From assembly GCA_018622675.1 (NCBI GenBank), contig CP076020.1, positions 868,001-932,000 on the forward strand: DNA of 64,000 nucleotides. The letters run 5' to 3'. Numbering within the stretch: the first letter of the stretch is position 1; every line of letters begins with the position of its first letter. Shown piece by piece: positions 35,887 to 45,434 of the stretch. Source of the stretch: Mycoplasmatota bacterium. GTDB lineage: Bacteria > Bacillota_I > Bacilli_A > Izemoplasmatales > Hujiaoplasmataceae. The notes beneath the pieces are model-generated. The model made no database searches. It was given only the letters and a program-made list of their open reading frames with translations, and had not been told where the DNA came from. Made by a program: the position numbers and the translations under genes.

Positions 35887-36543
35887 CTATATCTTATTAT
35901 AAACAAACAATATTCTAGCAATGGCTACGGTTACCAATGCAGCTAATAATATGACAATAACTACATTACCTTGAACAAAAGTTGGGGCAAAATAAGATAA
36001 AATTCCAACAAAAATGATAGGAGCAACGACTAATTTCAAGTTATCTTTAAAATACTTATATGCCAATGCACCAAATAAAGCAGGCACTACCCAATCAAAT
36101 GCAGGCTTTAATATTTCAGAATTAAGTATGGGTTTTAAAGGTATTAACAATAAAACACCCAGCCCCATGATAACAATGGTTGTAATGGTTGAAAAAGCAA
36201 CTGCGAAAGTTGAAACTATCTCATTCTCTTCAGTATTAATCTCAGTACCAGCAACTTCTCTAGCGTTCATGACACAAGGAATTTTTAAGTTTACTAAGTT
36301 ACCGGTAATAAAAGCCAAGTATGTTCCAGAAGTCCCTAAAATAGGTCCATAAGTTAATACTTCTACAATACCTCCTGGTAAAAATAAAACTGATAAGGAT
36401 ACAACCCCTAAAATCATCTTATTAAGATCTGGTCCAATACCCGTCACTAACCAAGTAACAACTGGAATTAAGAACATCATAAAAATACCAATTAATATAA
36501 AAATACGACCATATAAGTGCATTTTATTTCTATATTCTTGCAT
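35887..36543 (-). CDS. Multi-pass membrane protein, partner of the DUF5058-like protein
   Basis: Unknown family. About six TM helices in 218 residues, with a polar conserved-looking loop between helices 2 and 3 (LGTSGTYLAFITGNLVNLKIPCVMNARE), the kind of Gly/Ser/Asn-rich stretch seen in substrate sites of transporters. Its ATG overlaps the stop of the preceding membrane protein (TAATG), so the two are probably made in equal amounts and form one complex. Inference: half of a two-subunit transporter serving the M20 peptidase. Confidence 0.7.
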   Translation of the reverse strand: MQEYRNKMHLYGRIFILIGIFMMFLIPVVTWLVTGIGPDLNKMILGVVSLSVLFLPGGIVEVLTYGPILGTSGTYLAFITGNLVNLKIPCVMNAREVAGTEINTEENEIVSTFAVAFSTITTIVIMGLGVLLLIPLKPILNSEILKPAFDWVVPALFGALAYKYFKDNLKLVVAPIIFVGILSYFAPTFVQGNVVIVILLAALVTVAIARILFVYNKI

Positions 36544-37319
36544 TAGTATATACCTCCTAGTCCCAATACAACAGCCAAGCCCATAGCTAAGACCATCGAT
36601 AGTGATAGTTGAAAATTCTCAAGCCATTTTATATTTTTTTTCTTGATGAGATAATCAAAAAAACCCATCATAAATAATGAAAACAAAAAAACAATAACCG
36701 GGACAAAGGTTGGATGATTTACAAGTTGTCCAGTATATGCACCATCTTGAATGACTTCTGTTTCAAAAGAAAATATCTTAGAAAAGGCATCACCAAAGAA
36801 AGCAGATACCAGCCCAATAAAGACTGATTGAAATATTAAGTTAGCAAAACTTTTTTTATTTGAAGCATCTACCTTATCTACAACTGCTTTTTGATATTTT
36901 TTAAAGAAAAACAAAGCAAATAAAGCGCCCCAAATAATCGCTATTGTCATCACAAAACTGATAGTCACAAAATTTTGCACTGTGAGTGTTGTTACACTGA
37001 CACCTTCAGCCGCGATCTTAACAGCTAGAAGTTCATAATGTAAGGCTCCTAAAACACTTAATCTTACCCATGGTAAAGGTATGCCTAGTAAGCCTGCCAT
37101 AGTAATAACACCTATAAAAATGCCAATTGAGGGTAATATAGAAAAAGAAATACTCGTAATCATTGTCTTTTTTAATGTACTTGTAGGCATATTTATTTCT
37201 TCGGCTCTTTGTTTAGCCTTATAAGCAAAAAATAATGCCCCCCCTACAATAAAAACTGATACAATGATACCAATTAAATATAACCACCATGCTTCTTTTA
37301 CATCATTAATGTTCATCAT
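36543..37319 (-). CDS. DUF5058-like multi-pass membrane protein
   Basis: About six TM helices in 258 residues, starting DVKEAWWLYLIGIIVS. The features ILPSIGIFIGVITMAGLLGIPLPWVRLSVLGA resemble what I recall of DUF5058 proteins, which have no assigned function; this link is from memory and uncertain. Overlaps the Sel1 gene by 14 bases and the next membrane gene by one. Likely one subunit of a transporter together with the 218-residue protein. Confidence 0.68.
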   Translation of the reverse strand: MMNINDVKEAWWLYLIGIIVSVFIVGGALFFAYKAKQRAEEINMPTSTLKKTMITSISFSILPSIGIFIGVITMAGLLGIPLPWVRLSVLGALHYELLAVKIAAEGVSVTTLTVQNFVTISFVMTIAIIWGALFALFFFKKYQKAVVDKVDASNKKSFANLIFQSVFIGLVSAFFGDAFSKIFSFETEVIQDGAYTGQLVNHPTFVPVIVFLFSLFMMGFFDYLIKKKNIKWLENFQLSLSMVLAMGLAVVLGLGGIY

Positions 37320-39036
37320 CTTCTCCTTTATCTTTGAGTGTTAATTTTTCCATCGCTTTTGCATAATTCATATTGGCTGATTTTACCAAAAGCTTATCTG
37401 CTAAACTAGGATTTTTTGGTATATGATGGCTTCCTTTTTCATGAACCATGGCTAACATATATAGTTCTTCCCCATCATATGGATTTTCACAAGCTTTTTC
37501 TAACCAAGATAAAGCAGCCATAAAATCCTCATCATAATAAATTTCATACATTCTATTCATGGCTTTTACATATCCATTTTCAGCTGCAAACTCATAATAA
37601 TACCTAGAAATTTTTTTAGAACTGAGCGAAAACATTGGTTCTTTATATAAATCCCCTAATAAATACATGGCTTTTAATCGGTTATCACCGTCAATCGCCT
37701 CTATATAAGTCATTAGTAATTCCTTTATTTCCTTATAAATCATATCTGTTTTTCTTTTTGATAATGGATTTCTTTTTATGTCTTTATACAATATATTTGC
37801 TAGTTTATATCGAGAAGCATTATTACCCAGTTGAATAGCCTTTTTATAAGCCTTTATTGATTCTTCAATATTTTTTTCTGTGCCTATACCTAATTCATAA
37901 TATAAAGCTAACCAAAAGTAAGCTTTAGGATTCTCTTGATCAACTGCCCTACGGATATAGGTCATAGCCTGACTAGGACTAGCATTTTTAATTTGATCCC
38001 GATAATGTAATAAACTAAGGTTGATCAAACCATCAACGTCTTCATTTTCTGCTGCACCTAAATAATATGATTTAGCGATTTCATAATCTTGCCTGACGCC
38101 ATATCCGTGACGGTAAATATCTCCTAGTAAATTTTTTGCTTCTGAATGATTCCTTGAACTTGCAAGATCTAAATAGTCTTTAGCTAAATCATAATTTTGA
38201 TCAACACTTAAACCATACATGTATAATTTCCCTAATCCTACATAACCAAGAATATCATCGTGCTCATGTAGCATTTTATAATAATCAAAAGCCTTTGAAT
38301 AATTAGGTGTAAGAAACGTCCTTCCTTGCTCATAAGCTAAAGCTACTTTTCTAAGACTTTCAATATCTTGAGTTTTTGCTAGTAGCTCCTGGTAATGAAA
38401 AGCCATTTCTTCCAAATATAAATCAGATTTTTTGTTAACATAATCATGAGATGTATGATAAAGTTCTATTAATTTTTTTATGGAAGGCACATGATGCATA
38501 TTAGCCGCCTTATCCAACCAATAAAATGCACTTTCATATTCCTTGTCCTTATTCTTTTTACCTAATAGGAATAAAGCCAAATAATACATACCATCTAAGT
38601 TATTTTTAGTGGCAGATAATTCATAATATTGCAAGGCTTTTTCATGATCAGTTGACGTTCCTATCCCTTGTTCATATAATCTTCCTAATAAATGATATGT
38701 TGTAATATCATGTTGTTCAGCCGCGGATTTAAGGGCTTTAAATGCTTTTTTCTTAGACCTTCTAAGTCCAATACCATCTATATACATTTCATATAAAGAA
38801 ATATAAGCCTGAGTATAATCTAAATCTGTAGCTTTTTTATAAAAATGATAGGCTTGTTTATAGTCCCCTTTTTCAAAATAATACTTGCCAACATTAAAAA
38901 TACCCACAGGATTATTCATATCAGCTGCTTGTTTATAATATGTATAGGCTATTTCAATATTTTTATCTTTACCTTTGCCATAAAAATATTGATCACCCAT
39001 TTCATTGAGGTCTTTTGGTGTATATTTGTTATTCAT
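37306..39036 (-). CDS. Sel1-repeat protein (long)
   Basis: 576 residues made almost wholly of Sel1-like repeats (consensus about A..YY..AA..G...A...LG..Y..G.GV..D): clear units include DQYFYGKGKDKNIEIAYTYY, GRLYEQGIGTSTDHEKALQYY, GKLYMYGLSVDQNYDLAKDYL, GDIYRHGYGVRQDYEIAKSYY and ALYYELGIGTEKNIEESIKAY. No signal peptide, so a cytosolic protein-binding solenoid. It begins one base after the shorter Sel1 gene and ends inside the DUF5058-like gene. Function unknown; Sel1 proteins act as adaptors. Confidence 0.88.
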   Translation of the reverse strand: MNNKYTPKDLNEMGDQYFYGKGKDKNIEIAYTYYKQAADMNNPVGIFNVGKYYFEKGDYKQAYHFYKKATDLDYTQAYISLYEMYIDGIGLRRSKKKAFKALKSAAEQHDITTYHLLGRLYEQGIGTSTDHEKALQYYELSATKNNLDGMYYLALFLLGKKNKDKEYESAFYWLDKAANMHHVPSIKKLIELYHTSHDYVNKKSDLYLEEMAFHYQELLAKTQDIESLRKVALAYEQGRTFLTPNYSKAFDYYKMLHEHDDILGYVGLGKLYMYGLSVDQNYDLAKDYLDLASSRNHSEAKNLLGDIYRHGYGVRQDYEIAKSYYLGAAENEDVDGLINLSLLHYRDQIKNASPSQAMTYIRRAVDQENPKAYFWLALYYELGIGTEKNIEESIKAYKKAIQLGNNASRYKLANILYKDIKRNPLSKRKTDMIYKEIKELLMTYIEAIDGDNRLKAMYLLGDLYKEPMFSLSSKKISRYYYEFAAENGYVKAMNRMYEIYYDEDFMAALSWLEKACENPYDGEELYMLAMVHEKGSHHIPKNPSLADKLLVKSANMNYAKAMEKLTLKDKGEDDEH

Positions 39037-39037
39037 T

Positions 39038-39967
39038 TTAATACCCCCTCAAATCTCTCAAGGCATATTTAGCTTGTTCATGGTTTAGCTGACTTGCTTT
39101 GTCATAAAATAGGGCTGCTTTATAGTAAGATGATAAAACACCAATTCCTGATTCATAAAAAGATCCAATTTGATAATATATTTGACTATGATTAAAATCT
39201 TGATGTTTAAGCAACAATTTAAAAGCTTTATTCTCATCTTTTTCAACGATTTCTCCATGTAAATATAGATTGACCAAAGTAAACAAACCATCTATTGAAC
39301 CTTCTTTTATCACAACTTCTAAAGATGATAAAGCAAGTTCTTTATCCTTTTTTTCAATGGCTGCTTTTGCTTGTTCATAAACTTCCTCTGTACTTCTACT
39401 ATCTGTCGAAGGAGTTGAACCTACCATCCTAAAATAGTTGATTGCTAGAATATTATCTTTTTCAAGCGCTTTTCTAAGCCATTGATACCCATTGTTTAAA
39501 TTCTTTTTAAGACCTTGTCCGGTTAAATAGAATCTACCTATCTTGTACATGGCATATCCTGAGCCTTCTTTTCTGAGCTCGTTATATAATTTTATGGCTT
39601 TTGTCATATCTTTTTCAATACCAATACCCTCTTCATACATTTTTGCTAAACGGGTTTTAGCATTTAAAGAATGAATTCCAGCTTGATAAAAATTAAAGGC
39701 CTGTTGAAGATCTTGATCAACACCATGTCCACCTTCGTACATTCTTCCTAACATATATATGGCTTCAGGATATAAGCCTTCCCAAGATTTTTTAAACAAA
39801 GTCAAAGCTTTTTCATCATTTTTCTTAACAGACAAGCCTAAATAATAGTGCATTCCTAAATAATATGTTGCCTCAGGCGAAGATTGATGTATGTTTTTAA
39901 ACAAAGAGAAACTCTCTTTGTATTTTTTTGCTATAAAAAGTTTTTTCGCTTGATCTAACTCTTTCAT
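39038..39967 (-). CDS. Sel1-repeat protein (short)
   Basis: 309 residues of Sel1/TPR-like repeats, for example GMHYYLGLSVKKNDEKALTLF, GRMYEGGHGVDQDLQQAFNFY, AKMYEEGIGIEKDMTKAIKLY, GRFYLTGQGLKKNLNNGYQWL and GSFYESGIGVLSSYYKAALFY. Cytosolic, no other domain. It lies 7 bases after addA and one base before the long Sel1 gene, so it is co-translated with both. Probably arose by duplication with its neighbour. Confidence 0.88.
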   Translation of the reverse strand: MKELDQAKKLFIAKKYKESFSLFKNIHQSSPEATYYLGMHYYLGLSVKKNDEKALTLFKKSWEGLYPEAIYMLGRMYEGGHGVDQDLQQAFNFYQAGIHSLNAKTRLAKMYEEGIGIEKDMTKAIKLYNELRKEGSGYAMYKIGRFYLTGQGLKKNLNNGYQWLRKALEKDNILAINYFRMVGSTPSTDSRSTEEVYEQAKAAIEKKDKELALSSLEVVIKEGSIDGLFTLVNLYLHGEIVEKDENKAFKLLLKHQDFNHSQIYYQIGSFYESGIGVLSSYYKAALFYDKASQLNHEQAKYALRDLRGY

Positions 39968-39974
39968 CTTATCC

Positions 39975-42900
39975 TCAAATCACTCTTTTTAATTTTTTCT
40001 CTAGTATAGAGAAAAGATACCCTTGAATTTCCTTGTTAGATATTTTTTTAATATAGTCATAATAACCTTTGATTTGTTTTTCATATGACAGATCATCAAT
40101 ATCTTTTAACTTATAGTCAAGGATATATATTTTATCTTTATCTTCGATTAATAAATCAATGACACCATTACTAAGATATCCATCATGATGATCCATAAAT
40201 TCAAACTCTTGATAATATTTAGGCTCATCTAATGATTGAAACATTGGTGTCTGACTTAAATATAACAAGCCATCCTTTATCTCACTTGGTAAAGTATTCA
40301 CTTGCTCTTTCAAATGAGCAAAGTCAATATTTTCTAAGATTTCATGGATTTCATTCCCATAATCAAGATTCAAAATTGTTTGGTCTGAATAAAAACTACT
40401 TGAAGATTTGGAGTATCTTAGCTCATCTAATTCCTCTTCATTAAAAGAAAAGATTAAATGCTCAATCTTTTTGTCTCGAGTCTTTGTGTGAGACTTTTCT
40501 TCAATCAAGGGTAACTTTAAATCAGTGATGACATCTTTAGCCACCAATTGATAACCATAATAAAACATTTCCAAATAATTGCTAAAAGTAATCTTTGATT
40601 CATTCAATGAGTCAGTTGCTTCTAATACCAAATTAATTTCTTCTTTTGCCCTGGTTAAAGCAACATATAACAACCTTATTTTTTCTGAATCATCTTCTTC
40701 TTTAATACTTCTTAAATAAAGATTTTCCAAAAAATTTCTGTAAAAACCTTGTTGATATGAATGTGTTAGTATCCCGTAGTCTGGTGAAAAATTAAATAAA
40801 TCTTTATTTTCTTGAAAATTAAATTGTTTTTTTAACCCAAGCATATATACAATAGGAAATTGTAAACCTTTAGATTTATGGATAGACATTAATTTAACAG
40901 CTTCTACTTGACCCTTACTTTCTGTATAATCAATGTCTAAACCTTGTTCTTGATTTACAAACTCTAAGTATTGAATTAAATCTACAAAATCTTTTTCTTT
41001 TTGACCTTTAACCAAATCTCTAAAAAAGTCTAATTTTTTCGCTTTACTTTCAGGCGTATCTAACAATGCAATTTTACCATAGATATTTAATCTTTCATAG
41101 ATTGCATCAATTAAAAATACATTGGGGAAAAGATCAACTTTTTTTGATATATAAGTTAAATCATCTTTAATTCTTTTTAAATCTTTATGCTTATCAAGGT
41201 TAGAAAAACCAAAATCGTCATTGATGATATAAGACAATATGAGAGAATCAGGCACTTGATAAACAAATGATCTAGCAACAGAATAAATCGCCCCTTTAAA
41301 ATATTGTTTATAATAACTTGGATCTCTCATACATTGAATTAATATTAAAAACTGATATAAGAATATAATCTCTTCTGATTCAGTAAATACCTCATCACTA
41401 TAGACTTCAACAGGTATACCATAATCTGACAAAACTTTTTTATATTTAGGGAAATTAGTTTTTCTATCGACTAGGATCGTTATGTCTTTATACTCTATAG
41501 GTCTAAAGTCATTTCCATCGAAGATCGCTTGTCTAGAATCAATTTTTCTTTTAATATCATTGGCTACTATCATGACTTCTATTTCATCTTTTGTTAAATG
41601 ATCATATTTTTCCAAGATTACTTTTGGATCATAAAACAAGGTATGAATAGGCTGGTTTTTTTGGTTCAAACCAAAGTCATCAGGAAAACCTGAAACAAGA
41701 CCATGGTTATCTCGATAATTTACCCCACCTCTATTTTCATTCATGATATTTAAAAACAAATCATTGATACGGTCTAATAAAAAGCGATTTGATCTAAAGT
41801 TTTCTTTTAGTCTAATAGCTTTTCCACCATCTAAATTAGAGTACTCTGAAAAAATCCTCATGAAGTTTTTAGGATTAGCGTCTCTAAAGCGGTAAATAGA
41901 TTGTTTTACATCACCAACCATAAAGATATTATGATTGGCAATTAATGATATAAAGTAATCTTGTAAATCATTAGTATCTTGATATTCATCAATAAGAATT
42001 TCATTGATTTCATTTTGATAAAAAGTTCTAATATCTTTTTCTTCTTCCAACAAACGAATTGCGAAAGCCATTATATCATCAAAAGAATATAAATTCTTTT
42101 CTTTTTGAATGGTCTTAAGTCTTAGCAGATATTCTTTTGTCATCTGTAAAATCACCTTGACTCTTGGATTTGTTTCTAACCATGTATCTTGATAATCAGA
42201 ATCATCTAATAAATGTGCGCTTTCTAATTCTTGTTTGATTTTTTTAACTTGCTTATAACTTTCATCGGTATGTAACCACTCCTCAACACCTCTTGGTTTT
42301 CTAGGTCTTGTAGGTAGATTAAATGATGCAATTTTTCTTTTCAATACTTCTATATCATCAGTCTTAACGAGGTCATCGTAAAGGTTCATACAAGTATCTA
42401 AATAACTATCACATGCTTCATTATAAAGATGATAGTTATTGATATAATATACTTTAAAATTTTGACGAATGAAGTCTAAGTCTCTTTTGATATAATCAAA
42501 ATATCTCTTATAGGCCCCTTCAAGCATAGATTGATTATATTTATCATGATAATGTTCAAGTATTTCTATATAATTAGGGATTTTTTTTATGGATTTAGAT
42601 AAATTTAAAATCGCTGTTTTAAGAAAGTTATCACTCCCTGAAAATAAAAGTTTAATCATGTCTTCAAAATCTTGATCATGACTTTCATAATATGATTTAA
42701 TCATATCATCAAGTAATTTTTGACTTTCCATTTCAATCAATAATTTGTCAGAAATACCAATATCACTTGGCAAATCTAAAAGATAGTAATATTCTTTTAC
42801 AAGTCTAAGAGTAAAAGCGTCAAATGTTGAAATAATAGCGTTATCTAATTTAATCATTTGTTCATTTAAATGCTCTTTTTTAAGTTCATCAATAATTCTC

Positions 42901-43091
42901 GATTTCATTTCTTCAGCAGCTGCTTCTGTAAATGTTAAGACAATTAATTGGTCTATATCTATGCCTTGTTTTAATTTCCTTAGCACTCTAGCTTTTAATA
43001 CACCAGTTTTACCTGAACCAGCACTTGCAGATACTAATATATTTTCTCCCTCATGATGTATGGCATCACTTTGACTTTTAGTATATTTCAC
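39975..43091 (-). CDS. addA: ATP-dependent helicase/nuclease subunit A
   Basis: UvrD-type helicase plus nuclease of the AddAB complex that resects double-strand breaks for RecA. Motifs: Q-motif KYTKSQSDAI, Walker A SASAGSGKT, DEYQDTN, GDVKQSIYRFRDA, SIHKSKGLQFP, LLYVALTRAKEE, and the C-terminal nuclease core GVIDLLIED..YILDYKLKD. GTG 43091 fits best: AAGGCGGGTGATC ends just before it. The frame stays open to 43187, but those codons precede the Q-motif and overlap addB by 110 bases. 1038 residues, shorter than B. subtilis AddA (about 1230). Confidence 0.93.
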   Translation of the reverse strand: MKYTKSQSDAIHHEGENILVSASAGSGKTGVLKARVLRKLKQGIDIDQLIVLTFTEAAAEEMKSRIIDELKKEHLNEQMIKLDNAIISTFDAFTLRLVKEYYYLLDLPSDIGISDKLLIEMESQKLLDDMIKSYYESHDQDFEDMIKLLFSGSDNFLKTAILNLSKSIKKIPNYIEILEHYHDKYNQSMLEGAYKRYFDYIKRDLDFIRQNFKVYYINNYHLYNEACDSYLDTCMNLYDDLVKTDDIEVLKRKIASFNLPTRPRKPRGVEEWLHTDESYKQVKKIKQELESAHLLDDSDYQDTWLETNPRVKVILQMTKEYLLRLKTIQKEKNLYSFDDIMAFAIRLLEEEKDIRTFYQNEINEILIDEYQDTNDLQDYFISLIANHNIFMVGDVKQSIYRFRDANPKNFMRIFSEYSNLDGGKAIRLKENFRSNRFLLDRINDLFLNIMNENRGGVNYRDNHGLVSGFPDDFGLNQKNQPIHTLFYDPKVILEKYDHLTKDEIEVMIVANDIKRKIDSRQAIFDGNDFRPIEYKDITILVDRKTNFPKYKKVLSDYGIPVEVYSDEVFTESEEIIFLYQFLILIQCMRDPSYYKQYFKGAIYSVARSFVYQVPDSLILSYIINDDFGFSNLDKHKDLKRIKDDLTYISKKVDLFPNVFLIDAIYERLNIYGKIALLDTPESKAKKLDFFRDLVKGQKEKDFVDLIQYLEFVNQEQGLDIDYTESKGQVEAVKLMSIHKSKGLQFPIVYMLGLKKQFNFQENKDLFNFSPDYGILTHSYQQGFYRNFLENLYLRSIKEEDDSEKIRLLYVALTRAKEEINLVLEATDSLNESKITFSNYLEMFYYGYQLVAKDVITDLKLPLIEEKSHTKTRDKKIEHLIFSFNEEELDELRYSKSSSSFYSDQTILNLDYGNEIHEILENIDFAHLKEQVNTLPSEIKDGLLYLSQTPMFQSLDEPKYYQEFEFMDHHDGYLSNGVIDLLIEDKDKIYILDYKLKDIDDLSYEKQIKGYYDYIKKISNKEIQGYLFSILEKKLKRVI

Positions 43092-45342
43092 GATGATCAC
43101 CCGCCTTAACGTACTTATCCTTAGAATAACAAATATGAGCAAAATCACAGTAAAGACAACTAATAGAGTGGTTGTTTTTCTCTTCACCTATGATAGGTTT
43201 AATTTCAAAATCACCAGTTTCAATTTTCTTTGCTGCTTTGTAGATGTATGATTCTAAGGTTTTCGACATACTCTTAAAATCTTCTTCAGTTAAAGCCCGA
43301 TTAGATTTATACAAGCCATCTTTTGTATATCTTAAACCGGTGATATGCTTACCACTTGGATCTAATCGTTCCATTTGCTCTCTATCATTTAAGAAAACTC
43401 CATTTAATAGATTATCCATTCCCGTATTTTCTTTTTCTCTATCATATCCGGTTTTTCTAAAAAATAAGCCACTTGGTTTTACTTGAAAATGTTTTTCAAA
43501 CATATACATATAAAATGGTAGTTGCAGTTTTAACTCTTTATTAAATTCTTCAACCGAAAAAGTTTTTTTAGAAAATTTATAATCTATGATGACATAATAA
43601 TGATTTTCTGAATCAATCATGACCTTATCGATGATACCATTAATCAAAAATCTATCGGTTGGTTTGATTTTAAAAGATAATTTCTTTTCTGTAATTACTT
43701 CTTTATATTGAGAATTCATATAAAAATCGTTAATAATGGCATAAACATGTTCAATGTTTTCAATTAATATTTGATCAAACAAAGATTTTTTATACATGAT
43801 TTCCATCGGAAAATCATGACTCTGTAAAATCATTTTTTTATAATCATAATTTGGATCTTTGATGAGCTCTTCTAGAGCTTTATGAATTTTATTTCCAAAA
43901 TACACATAATGATTATCAGCATAATCACCCATATTAAGTAAATATTGAAGAAAATACTGAAATGGACACAACTTTAATGTCTCTATTTTTGCGCCTGTTA
44001 ATGTATATTTTCTTTGAAGAAGTTCATCCAAATCATCTTTTTTTATACCAGTAAACTGCGGGTTGTATTTAGAAAAACCTTCTTCAAAAGTATTTCTTAA
44101 AATATCCAAGTCTTCACTTATTTCATGAAATTGGTCATAAAGATTTTTCTTTATAGCATACCTTAGAAAATCATCCGTTTTTATGTATGATTGATCTTTG
44201 ACTTTATAATTGTAATCAATCACTTGATAGTCCCTATTTAAGGATAAATAAGAAAGTCTAGTATGGTCTATTAAAAACTCTGGATAAAAAAGATATAAAT
44301 TTTCTAACCCATCAAATAAATGGGCATATAAATTTAATCTATACTGGTTCATATCTTCAGAAGTAGGGAAATCTATGAGTTCTTTTTGTTTGTTCGTTAA
44401 GTAATCATTATCAATATCTTTTTTGGGAAAATACTCATCTATATAATTCATCATTAAATAATAATGGCTTAAATCTTTTATCTGGTCAATTGATATGATC
44501 TCAATTGCATTTTTTTTACGAATAGGTTTAACTGTAATTTGATCTAATTCACTCATAAAAACATTTAAATTAGCTTTGATTAATGCATCACTATACTTAT
44601 TAAAAACATTGATGATTTCACCAAATATTTGACTGTAGTGGTCCTTGTTCTCATCAATAAAAGTTCTAGCATCCTCTAAAGAACCTGATTTTATATATTT
44701 TTTTATCTCTTTATAGATAGGAAATGATTTAATTGATTCTTTTTTTAAAGACACAAGAGGAATTTGAGCATCATTAAATAATTTTTTTAATTGAAAATCA
44801 TCATCTGTCTGAGTATTGACTATTTTTATATGTGCTATATCAACGCCCTGATTTAGTAATTCTACAACTTTTTCAAAAACAGAATATACTTGTTCTTCTT
44901 TGTTTTTAGTTCTATAGAGAGGGATATCTTTTTTTATTGTTGAAATATTGATAGATGACTCATATGTATGAATAAATTTAGGAATATACGCACCATCAAG
45001 TTGAACAACACTATCATATTGAGTGATATCAAACTCATCCAATAATTTATAATGAATCAAATCTTTTTTAATTTTCTTTATGTAAGATAATTTTTCATCT
45101 TCATAATCTAAATGAAGATCAATATAATCAAAATAAGGTAAGATTTTTTTTGATAAATCTGGTTCTATAGAATATTGATTATAGATAAAAAACGGATAGT
45201 TGTTTTTAACTTTGGTCAAAGGCAATAATCCGTTTATATATTTGTTATTAGATAATACTTTTTTATGATATTGTTTATTAAGTAAAATAGCTTTCGCAAA
45301 ACTTTCTGTAAAGACTAATGTTTTTTTATCTGATTTGCTCAT
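43078..45342 (-). CDS. addB: Compact AddB-type nuclease subunit
   Basis: Partner of AddA. The C-terminal PD-(D/E)xK nuclease core is clear (LINGIIDKVMID, YYVIIDYKFSKK), as is the AddB iron-sulfur set: Cys459 (LCPFQYFLQYL) and CLYCDFAHIC near 728-737. The N-terminus has no GxxGxGKT loop (it begins TLVFTESFAKAILLNKQY), and the protein is 754 residues instead of about 1160, so the helicase-like half is reduced and probably unable to use ATP. It overlaps addA by 14 bases. AGAGGTGG precedes the ATG. Confidence 0.9.
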   Translation of the reverse strand: MSKSDKKTLVFTESFAKAILLNKQYHKKVLSNNKYINGLLPLTKVKNNYPFFIYNQYSIEPDLSKKILPYFDYIDLHLDYEDEKLSYIKKIKKDLIHYKLLDEFDITQYDSVVQLDGAYIPKFIHTYESSINISTIKKDIPLYRTKNKEEQVYSVFEKVVELLNQGVDIAHIKIVNTQTDDDFQLKKLFNDAQIPLVSLKKESIKSFPIYKEIKKYIKSGSLEDARTFIDENKDHYSQIFGEIINVFNKYSDALIKANLNVFMSELDQITVKPIRKKNAIEIISIDQIKDLSHYYLMMNYIDEYFPKKDIDNDYLTNKQKELIDFPTSEDMNQYRLNLYAHLFDGLENLYLFYPEFLIDHTRLSYLSLNRDYQVIDYNYKVKDQSYIKTDDFLRYAIKKNLYDQFHEISEDLDILRNTFEEGFSKYNPQFTGIKKDDLDELLQRKYTLTGAKIETLKLCPFQYFLQYLLNMGDYADNHYVYFGNKIHKALEELIKDPNYDYKKMILQSHDFPMEIMYKKSLFDQILIENIEHVYAIINDFYMNSQYKEVITEKKLSFKIKPTDRFLINGIIDKVMIDSENHYYVIIDYKFSKKTFSVEEFNKELKLQLPFYMYMFEKHFQVKPSGLFFRKTGYDREKENTGMDNLLNGVFLNDREQMERLDPSGKHITGLRYTKDGLYKSNRALTEEDFKSMSKTLESYIYKAAKKIETGDFEIKPIIGEEKNNHSISCLYCDFAHICYSKDKYVKAGDHREIY

Positions 45343-45366
45343 ATATTTCGTCCACCTCTAACATTT

Positions 45367-45375
45367 ATTATATCA
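45367..45375 (-). promoter_or_regulatory. Extended -10 promoter of the addB array
   Basis: TGATATAAT read at 45375-45367, 24 bases before ATG 45342. No good -35; consistent with an extended -10 promoter. Confidence 0.55.
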
Positions 45376-45403
45376 CGAATAGAAAGCAATTTAGATATTT
45401 ATA

Positions 45404-45434
45404 TAAAAAAAACTAGCTATTCAAAAGCTAGTTT
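45404..45434 (-). terminator. Terminator of the LTA-synthase-like gene
   Basis: A 9-bp stem (45410-45418 with 45426-45434, 7-base loop) overlapping the stop codon, then T-rich tail on the minus strand. Confidence 0.85.

Noticed and set aside
43092..43187. N-terminal extension of AddA with a TM-like stretch
   Set aside because: The hydrophobic codons are the other frame of addB; the strong ribosome site and the conserved Q-motif support GTG 43091.
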